Positions 8,648 through 18,000 of a stretch of 64,000 bases of DNA are shown here, in pieces. The stretch lies in assembly GCA_033064195.1 (NCBI GenBank), contig JARBJD010000128.1:62001-126000 (forward strand), written 5' to 3'. The translations under genes and the position numbers were made by a program. The DNA is from Blattamonas nauphoetae. Lineage: Eukaryota > Preaxostyla > Oxymonadida. The notes beneath the pieces were generated by a model. It was given only the letters and a program-made list of their open reading frames with translations. It did no database searches and was not told where the DNA came from. How positions within the stretch are numbered: the first letter of the stretch is position 1; each line of letters starts with the position of its first letter.

Positions 8648-10868
8648 TATACTGGCCTGACCGGGGGTGACCGGTCACTTTTTTCCAAAAAGTACTGACC
8701 GTCAGTGACCGGGAAATTTCGAAATATGGGTGAGATCACAGGATGATCATCACCATTCTCCATGTCGAAAACTCACATTATTTACCAAAATGATCATAGA
8801 TGGTGTTTTCATGACAGAGCTGGACGATTTTGGACAATTGAGGTCACAGGTTGGAGAAGGATACACAACGTTCCTGTCAATGGGATGATCAAACCTCACA
8901 GAATCCATTTCCTCTCATTTTCATGTCTGGTGCTCCCTCTTGCTCTTTTGGATGATATCAAGACCCCTCTCGACATGGTTTCGATTTTCGATGTCGTCTC
9001 TATCCACCGTCGTCGTTCATTTCAAACCCCTCACCGAATCACCGAAACAGTCCCGAAACATCCTCACCCCTCGAGTTCCAGGTGTGTACTCTTTCTTTTT
9101 GTGTTCCCAACCATTCCCATTTGATTGTTATGAATTGTGTTTGATGATTCAGCTATCAGTTTTCGGGTCAAGCGTTGTCGAAAGCCAAGGAATCATTTTT
9201 TGGATGACATTGCCTGTCTTTTGACCAGGAGGTGACAAACACACTCTTCACACTTGATTTGGAGAAGATGGAATCGAGAGAACAGCAAACGAGTGGAGAC
9301 ATCCCTCCACCCATCGCGTGGCATGCAGGTCAGATCTGGGACAAAAATATGTATGATTACGTCTGTATTTTTCCATTTGCACCGTTCCTCTATTCATTCT
9401 CGTCTTTTCCTTTCTTATTCTGATAATTTCTCTTCTTTTGTTCTTCTGGTCAATGTCAGGTTCATTGTCGGTGGAGTCTCCCTCCAAACCAGCGAAACTA
9501 TATCTACAGATGACTTGTTTGTGTTGGACTTGGAGACGCTTGTGTGGCAATTTGTGAATACAGAGGGGTCACAGTCATCATCACATTATCTTCACCCGGC
9601 TGTGGAGAACGGACCATTATGTGCGTTTGGGGGATGAATCGGAACAGAATGAATGATTTATCTGCACTGGATATCGCGAAGCCAACCTGGACTTTCCTGA
9701 CACCCGGAAAGAACCAACCCCGCCGATCTGCTCGCATGTGGCTGTATACTCACCTGTGTCTCGCTCGATGATTGTTTTTGGAGGTTGAACATCGGAACGG
9801 GCAGAGAACAAGCTGTGGGCTTATTTCTTCTCACAGCATTCTTGGTCGGTTGTGACGACTGAATCGTCACCTCCACAACCCCGCTATTTCAACTCAGCAT
9901 GCACTCGATTCATCCCATCTGTGCTTCAAGCGATCTCTTTTCCAGCCTTTCCTCTTTCAATCACAGCTGAAACATGTCATCTCAACCCGCCAAACTTGTG
10001 AATGGAATTCCACCCTATACCCCCTGTAGTGGTTCCAAAAGTCACATCAACACAGTGTCGCAGCTGATACAACAATCGTTCTTACAAGAGAAATGCCTGC
10101 AAGAGGGTATTTTCCGATTTTCACTACCCAAAGCAATGATCGACGAGCTGTGAGGGAAATAACAAAGAAATGAGATTCAGAGTTGTACAAACAGCAGCTA
10201 CATATTCTTTTAGGCTTTTTGAAGAAGAGATGAGGTGAGGAAGGGCGAGGTGAACCGGAAGAGGAATGAGGAGGAGAAGGAGGTAGTTGTGCAGCCGACA
10301 CTCTCCATCCTCCTTTCCGATCGCACGCAAGACAAGGCGCGGCTGAAGAAGTACTGGCCAGAGTGGGTGTGGGAGACAGAGTACCAGGAGACGAAGAAGC
10401 ACGATACGAGAACGCAGTCCACCCTCCACTCCTTCCTAACACTCCCCACACTCACAGTCAAAGTTGAATGTGAGTATGTTTGACCAATTCACGCTGTTCG
10501 CAACAGATGAACCGAAGAAGGATCCTTGATGATATGGATGACAAAGAGGCCATGGGAGAGGACAAGACAAACGAGTTGATCAAAATGGGCAATCGATTGT
10601 GAACAAAGAGGAACTGGATTGCAGGTCCGCTGCCCTTTTGAGTCAAAAAGTGTCCAGGACCAGATTTTTCACCTTTACTTCACAGTTCCATGATTCGCTC
10701 TTCAGTTTGTCTTCCCACACATTCAAATGAATATTTTTTTCCAACATTGTTGGTATTGAGATAATATAAAGGTTTTCAACCTCATTGATGAGTTACATGG
10801 TGATCTAACCCTTAGAACGAAACAGAGGTGACACTGACCGAGCCAAAAGGCTCGGTCAGGCCAGTATA
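8648..10868 (+). mobile_element. Element K1: TIR transposon with 8-bp TSD carrying a kelch-type gene, nested in P
   Basis: Ends are exact 16-bp inverted repeats, TATACTGGCCTGACCG at 8648-8663 and its complement at 10853-10868. They are flanked by the direct repeat GTCCGTTG at 8640-8647 and 10869-10876. Inside both ends are TGACCG/CGGTCA motifs, and a TTTTTTCCAAAAAG box begins 31 bp from the left end. The cargo is a kelch-like gene; no transposase is present. The insertion lies in the subterminal motif array of P. Confidence 0.88.
8885..10605 (+). pseudogene. Kelch-repeat-like protein gene carried by K1 (broken)
   Basis: Coding similarity to the K2 copy is visible in pieces. It includes IVGGVSLQTSETISTDDLFVL, with the GG and DLxxLD pattern of kelch blades, and NDLSALDIAKPTWTFLTPGK. 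Likely introns: 9082-9152 (71 bp, GTGTGT..CAG), 9329-9459 (131 bp, GTCAGA..CAG) and 10470-10506 (37 bp, GTGAGT..CAG). A G-run near 9630 is one base shorter than in K2 and shifts the frame inside FGG. Further stops follow about 10150-10215 (for example the TGA after GACGAGC at 10151). The 3' part (10220-10470) encodes a charged Glu/Lys/Arg-rich tail and ends at a TGA near 10602. Kelch proteins are beta-propeller interaction modules; the exact role is unknown. The upstream exon start is not fixed. Confidence 0.6.
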
Positions 10869-11486
10869 GTCCGTTGCTCATCCCTAGTCTGACATGACAT
10901 GACATACCTGTTTTTTCCAAAAAGTTGTTGACGGTCATGACATCGAAGGTACAAATGATGGGTCTGAGATCTTTTTCGCAATCATGATAGAACGCGAATG
11001 GGATGGTACCCAGTTATGAATCTGAATGTAAAGAGACTGTAACACTTTTGTAAGAAGGAATTGTTCCATGTTTCCGCTTTCTTCGGAATTTTGGAATCAT
11101 TTTCTCAACTTCATGGGATGATCAGGATCCTCCAAATCATCAGGCTTTTTTTGTGTCACCCTCAGATTTACTCGACTCTTCGTTGTCCGTCAGTGTGACA
11201 TCCATTCAAACTTCTCCCATTTTGTGACTGGAATCTCAGATCGTCACTTTGATGATTCACCCCATGATTCAACAATTTTGTCGTTCATTCCTAATGCTGA
11301 ACAATCACTCAACATTTCCGTGATCTTTGTGATGTTTCTCGACTTCTTTTTCACTCTTCTCCAGTTCTTTAACCAATTGGATCATGAAACAAGCAATCTC
11401 ACCACATCGCCAAATAACTACGAATTGAACAAAAAAACTGTGATCTATGCCAGAATCATGCTTTTTCAGTGGTATTTTTCATTGTT

Positions 11487-11879
11487 TCAGTTCATTATTT
11501 TATTCTGAGACGAGATCTCACCTTCTGACAGCGTCTCAGTAACTTTCTCCTCAAAACACGCAAATAACCTGTCTGAATCTCTTATATGATGATAGAGTGT
11601 TTTCAATGATACGATCACGCCTAATTCAATGTGGATGTGATCGTTCTTCACATATCTCTCCACCAAGTCGTCGCCGTCGCTTTTTTCCTTCTTCCCTGAG
11701 ATATCTCCCACAAAACGCATTTGAATTACTTCTTTCTCCCTTTTTTGTTTCAATTCTTGAGTTTTATCACTAGATTTCATCTTCATTGCTGAATTCTTTC
11801 GATCTTTGTTTTCACACTCCATTTCATCTGTCTCTCTCGGCAAAACTTCACAAATCGGAGTAAAAAGTGGTGGTAACAT
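11487..11879 (-). CDS. Unrecognised charged protein in element O
   Basis: A 130-residue frame, Lys/Glu-rich in its first half (DKTQELKQKREKEVIQMRF) and more globular in the second (HIHIELGVIVSLKTLYHHI). It fills much of O's own interior. I do not recognise a domain, and there is no DDE or zinc-finger signature of a hAT transposase. It could be a remnant of an element-encoded protein or chance; composition looks coding-like. Confidence 0.35.
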   Translation of the reverse strand: MLPPLFTPICEVLPRETDEMECENKDRKNSAMKMKSSDKTQELKQKREKEVIQMRFVGDISGKKEKSDGDDLVERYVKNDHIHIELGVIVSLKTLYHHIRDSDRLFACFEEKVTETLSEGEISSQNKIMN

Positions 11880-12002
11880 GTTTTCACATCTCTAAAGAAC
11901 GATTCAAGACTTTTCTGAGACGAAGATGTGATCGGTCCCATTGGGCAGGTCAATGACATCTAGACATCGAGAAAAACCATGTCATACAACCCTATGTGTT
12001 TC

Positions 12003-12097
12003 ACAGGCCAACCGGTTTTTCCAAAAAAGAAACTGTTGTGACATTTACCTTTTTTCCCCCGCTTCTGACCTTACATAAACAAATTAATGGTTAGATC
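12003..12097. promoter_or_regulatory. 5' flank of gene A with an orphan transposon-type subterminal box
   Basis: Directly after O's right target duplication comes CCGGTTTTTTCCAAAAAAG (about 12013-12031), the same spacer box that sits about 31 bp inside the left ends of O and K1. No partner end with a target duplication was found. The rest is a short AT-rich leader to the ATG at 12098. Confidence 0.35.
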
Positions 12098-15000
12098 ATG
12101 TTCTCTCTCCTAATTTTGTTCCGAGTATGGTGTGAAGATGGCATCCCAGAAAATAGTTCATCTCAAAAATTGTCTGCAGAATTCTTCGATCTCAAAAAGT
12201 TCTTGGTTGGCTCTTCCACATCACAATACCTATCACCTCGTCATATCCTCCTAACTACACCATTATCAGCTCACAATTCTCTCTTAAACTTGTCTTCAAT
12301 CGTCAATGCCACATTTTTTCCATGTTTATCGTCTTATGTTGGGAATGCATTGATTATTTCGTCAAACGCAACAGTTTTCTCATTGTCGATGAGATTTGAC
12401 TTGAATTCTCTCCCATCTTTTGCTATCTTGTCAAACAATTCGCATCTCTCCATTTTCTCATCTCTCATTGCCATTGGACAAAATACTGAGACACTGTTCG
12501 CACTCGATGATTCATCGACACTATTGCACGGCGTGTCTTTGACTTCACAGACCAATCATCTCCCACAGGTTGTGAAATACTCTCAAAATGGAGGATCCAT
12601 CTCCATGATTGCATCGACAGTCACGTCTTTCACCTCATCGACACCAACTCAACTTCTTCCTCATCCAAACCTCACCTCTACCACAATCGCGAACTCAATC
12701 ATTTCCAATATCACTTTCATGGACATCACATATTCCCCTGAACCCGCCTCCTTCTCATCGAGTCTTCTCATTCATGGCTGTGATGTGAGTGACTCTGACC
12801 GTTTCTTGTACTGCGGGTTTGTCGACCTGAACCAGGCAAATTCCGGCACAGTTAACAATGCGTCTCTCATCAGAACATCAGCCAACACGGATTATACAAA
12901 CATTCTGAAGGATTTTACGAACATCATGTCCACTCGAACCATTTCCAATACGAAGGCATCAGGATTGAAAAACGGGTGCTTGTATGTTAAGGGGGATGTA
13001 AAGCTAACACTGTGGACATGCCTCTTTCAAGATATCAATTGCACTTCAAAAGGAACAGTGGTGTATGCGCATAATCACTTTACATCTCAACAAGTCATCA
13101 CGGACCACGTTATCTGTGACACCTGCCATGGCATGGGTTCAGGAACGATTTATACTGAATTAGGAACAATTAAGACAACAAATTCCGAATTCAGGGCCTG
13201 CGATGCGTATTACCACGGAGGCGCGATCAGATTTGAGGACAGCGCCAATGAGAACTCCCTCCTTGTCACCAACACAATCTTCAGCAAGTGTGGAGTGAGA
13301 GATGGGCATGGAGGAGCAATTAGTGCGAAGATTAATGGTCATGACAAGACACAAATCGTTGACTGTATTTTCGAATCCTGTCACAGCCCAAAGAACGGAG
13401 CTGCCCTCGACATGTGGGCAGGGAAACAGTTCTACGTCGGATATTGTTTATTCATTGACAACAGAGCTGGTGAAGATCTTCCCTCAGATCTCCAAATATG
13501 GAACACAACCAAATTTGACTTTCATCTCGCCGATGGATTGATTAACTGTCTTTCGAACAGCCCGCAACCTCGAATTGGTTTTGAACTTGAACCACTCACC
13601 GAAGCAGAATCCTTGCAATTCCTCCCATCATTCCAGCAAAATGTGATCATTGTTGCGAAGCACGTGGAGGACACTCCCGATTGCGGTTACGACTCCAAAG
13701 CACGGGGAAAGTGCAAAACAATCAACTACGCTCTTGGTGTTCTGAAACCGGACGCAGAAGATCCATTTTGTTACATTTCCATCCTCAACACAGATGATGA
13801 TCCGATCTACCCAGTCGACACTTCGATATCGGACCAATTTCCAAATATTGAAGTTCACAACCATGCTACTGATTCTTTGGGAGGTATATCGTGCGAAATG
13901 TCCATGCCATATCTGTCCAGCATTGCAACTGATTTCCACCACCGATTTCGCGATCTCCACATCCGCCACTTCACAAACTCTGCCAGCAATGTTCAGGCAA
14001 TGTTCAACGTGGACGGTGGGACATTGGACGTGATTCATTGTTCATTAGATGGATGCCTAGCGGACACGAATCCAAGTCATATCAAAAAACCCTTCTTCAT
14101 GGTCCGCTCGGGAATTTTGATGTGCACCAACCTTTTCGTCCAATCTTTGACGTTTTTTGACACTCCAATGATCGTAACTACCGATTTTTCGTTGATCTCC
14201 ATCGCAGAATCGGAGTTCGCATCTCTCACCTCAGACATGACGCTCTTTGACTTGAAAGGACAAAGCGGAACAGCCTCATTCACATCCACCTCTTTCACTG
14301 GGCTTTCGACCCCGTTCTTGCCGGTCATCGATGTCAACACGATTGGCACTGTCTCGTTCAATTCAGCAACGTTCAAAGATCTGAAATCGTCAAAAGATAT
14401 CATCTCACTCACCAAATCAGAAGGGATAGTGTCGTTCACCGCGTCTTCTTTCACGAATTGTGAATCCACAGCCAATTCAATCATATCATTCACACTCTAT
14501 GGAACAGCAGACTTCTTGATTGATCGAGAATGCGAGTTCGTCGATTTAAAGTCTCTCAAATGTCCCATCTACGTGTACTCCAACTCGCCCCTCCCCATCT
14601 TCCTCTCTCCCTCGCTGATTGGGGGGACCACGGACTCGTCTCGCTCCATCTATCTGTCGATCTCAATACAAGCCTCCGTCCATCTGTCAGATTCCTCCTT
14701 CAAACCATCCCAATCTTCGTCGGAGAAAGGAAAGGGAGTAAACGTTGTAACATCGGGCCAACTGACCATCTCCACGTCCACTTTCGATTGCTGCAATGGG
14801 CAAAATGGAGGAGCGCTGGAAGTGTCTGTTCTGTTGGATGGAACAGCAACAATCTCAGCTGTATTCACTAACTGTTCATCGTCGGGGAATGGAGGAGCAT
14901 TGTTTCTTCATCTGAAATACCCTAAGGCTCTCTTATCAGAGTCTTTCTCCCTCGCCGGATCATCGTTTGTGGCTGGAACACCCAACACTTGCAAAGGGAA

Positions 15001-18000
15001 GGGGAGAGATGTGTTCATCGCTGTTAATACTTCTGCCCATCCATCTGCCCATCCCTCTATCTCTAAAGATCAATTCCCTCCAGAGTTCTCCATCCCTTCA
15101 AATGGCGAATACTTCTCTAAAGATGAAATGAACTCTGCCATCATTGAATTCTTCGAGTCAGACACACAACGTTCCTCATCGTCACTCCTCGCCGTTCTTT
15201 TCCCACCATCCATCGACACCCGTTTCGTTCATTCGGACAAGGGAACTGACAATCCCTCGTGTGGTCATCGGAGAATGCCTTGTCAAACACTTCGATACAG
15301 TTGGGAGAACTTGGGCGGTTCAGGAGAACTTCGGATCATGTCTATCATTTCACTCATTGAGACCTTCAACTTCACTGAAAAGACAACCCTTGTGGCAGAT
15401 TCATTTCGAGCGCCCTTTCTCCTCTCACAGGCAGCAGAAGCGTTTATTGTGAACAGCGAGACACTGACTCTCTCCTCTCTCGCTTTTACGACAAATGTGA
15501 ATCCTCTCATATCTTCTGCCATTCTGATCGACGGTGGCTCACTCGAAGTCTCCAGCTGTTCCTTCACATTATTCTCTTCGTCCACGATCTCTGGTTCGGT
15601 TATCTCAGGCAGGATCGACCGATCACAATTTCTCACGATCGAATTGACATCATTCTCGTCTTGTTCAGCTGTGAACGGTGGAGCGATCGGCGTTGAGGTG
15701 TTGGGAGGGTCGTTCTCCATCCGCTCCTCCTCCTTCGAATCCTGTTCAGCCACAGCGAAGGGGGGAGCAATCTTTGCGGAAGTGGATGACACATCAACTC
15801 TCCTCTTCTCCTCCCTCTCGCTCGGACCAATCGCTGAGGGAAGAGGATCATCAGTCTTCGTTGTTGGAACTCTCCACAAAATCATCACTCCCTTCACCCT
15901 CACTGACTCGACACTCAACGACGAGACACTGAGCCTCATGATTGGTGCGTACCCTGATTCCATCACTGTTGAGTATCCACTTTCGCTGCTGCTGAAGGAA
16001 GTGACTGACTCTGTCTTCACTGGCGCGGGTTCGGAGACGAAAGATGAAATCTGTGGGCGAGTGGCAGACTTTCCTTGTTCAAAGTGGGACACAGCGAGAA
16101 GCAAATTGCAGCAGGAGTCGCCTTCTCATCAGATTTGGATTGTCTCCAGCCAGCGCATCGATTCAGCACAGCACTTCAACCGAGACACAACTATCAGCTC
16201 TGCTTCGTCACCATCATCGAAATTCACTCTCACTCTGTCGACATCGTCTGAAAAATTACCATCGTATTTCTCGTCTACGGCTGATCTGTCTTTCTCAACT
16301 CTGGAGCTAAAGATCCCGTGGCCGCTGTCGTCGGAATCTGTTGGTTTTATGATCTCCACCACTGCCACTTTGACCCTCTCCGACGTTGATTTCTCTCAAA
16401 TCTCCACTGGTGGTCTGATACTTGCAGATCTGATCGACCTCTCCTCCTCAACTAAGACCACTCTCACCAGCTGTGTCTTCGCCTCTCTTTTCTTCTATGG
16501 CCGTGTGCCAATCTTAGCTTCATCTGGAGCAAAGCAGGTATCAATCACAGACACAGAGTTCACAAAAATCACTCGGTATAAAGACGGAGGAGCAGTGTGG
16601 GCTGCTCTCTCCACTGGCGACTCGCTCACTCTCTCATCCGACGTTTTCACTGACATACTCTCCACGGTTAACTCAGCGAGAGGAGGAGCTGTGTATGTGT
16701 CACTCGACTCTTCTGCTTCTCTGGTCATCGATTCCTGCACGTTCAAGGGCTGTGAGGCGAAAGACACAAATTCCAAGAACACAGCAGGAGGGGGAATCTG
16801 TTTGGAGCTTCTGCCTCTCTTCACTGGCTCGTTCAAGATAACTTCACCATCCTTTTTCGATCAGGTGTCCTCCACCAACAAGGCAGACTATGGGAAAGAC
16901 ATCTTCATCAAATCTGCCAACCTTGACGAGCACATTACTGTTGGGTCACTCACAATCGACTGTTCAGTCGACACCAACCAAAATCGGTTCCAATGTGTTT
17001 CTTCTGACAACCCATCAGATGTCCAGTGGATCGGAGGCTTCATCCTTAATGTGTTCGTCAGTGACACGATTCATCTGGGAGGAGACAATGGAAATGACGA
17101 GAAGACGTGTGGGAGTTCGAAGCAGCCGTGCCACTCGCTCCACGTTGCTTCTTCTCATCTTTCCGGATCTCCGCTCAGACTTGTCGTGGATGGAGATTAC
17201 AGCATCACACGACCTGTCTCTCTCTCCGCTGTTGAGATCAGCCCGTTGCACTCGATGTCTCAGTGGATTTGTCAAACCACTCCCACTCGCTGGCCTTCTC
17301 ACCAAGCTCTCCTCAACTTTGTCGATGGGGTCTCGTCTGTCACTTCCCAAGTTTTCCTCCTTTCTCCGTTCGCTGAAGCGAGGGATGCTCTGATGAGTGT
17401 ATCCAAAGGACAACTTACTCTGACTAGCATCATCATCGCAGCACAGACAGATGTGAATTATGGATTGATCCTCAGCACCTCCACTGCCACTCTGATCATC
17501 AACGACTTGACTGTGAATGACGTTTCTTTCTCTGCCTCTCCTCTCGTCACAGTCTCTGGCGACTCTCGTTTCTCTTTGACAGGAGCCCAGTTCTCAGATA
17601 TTGTCTTCTCATCCACAGACACACATTCTGCCATCCTCAAACTCGATCCCTCACAACAAGAACTCGACGATTCCATATCTCGTCTTTCTGTTCAAAATGT
17701 GCGACCTTTATCATCGTCGCCGTCTTCACCTTCATTCTGTTCGTGGAGATCGGGAGTGGTTCAGCTCACCCATCACAACCTTCAACTATCCCACTCTCGC
17801 TTCTCGTCGATTTCTATCTTCGGAGCTATTCTGTTAGTCTCATCTCACATTTCGTTGACAAACTGTTCATTTGAATCTAACTTTGCTAGAATCTCTTCTT
17901 TCCCTTCTGCCCAACACAACATCTTCTGCACTTCTTCGCAACTGACAGTGACTGAGGGAGATTGGACTGCTCCCGAGTCGCTGTGGATGAAGAACGAGGA

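Larger units (their letters stand above)
5361..10886. mobile_element. Element P: hAT-like transposon inside O, 8-bp TSD
   Basis: The target duplication GTCTGACA is at 5353-5360 and 10887-10894, inside the left end of O. Left end TAGTGAGGAGCAATTGTCC; right end read inward TAGGGATGAGCAACGGAC, interrupted by K1 at the latter part. Subterminal arrays of GTCCG/CGGAC follow on both sides (5373-5415 and 8408-8640), including a perfect 11-bp-stem hairpin at 5390-5415. P carries a minisatellite and a surface-gene fragment instead of a transposase. Removing K1 and its duplication leaves about 3.3 kb. Confidence 0.82.
5345..11994. mobile_element. Element O: hAT-like non-autonomous transposon, 8-bp TSD, host of nested P and K1
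   Basis: The target duplication TGTGTTTC occurs at 5337-5344 and 11995-12002. The left end starts TAGGGTAGTCTGACA and, once P is discounted, continues with TGACATGACATACC at 10895. The right end read inward is TAGGGTTGTATGACATGG. The TAGGG termini and 8-bp TSD fit the hAT superfamily. O's own DNA is only about 1.1 kb (5345-5360 plus 10895-11994), close to the 1114 bp of Q, which has matching ends. Subterminal TGACAT motifs and a TTTTTTCCAAAAAG box (10911-10924) lie just inside the left end. No transposase is present. Confidence 0.85.
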
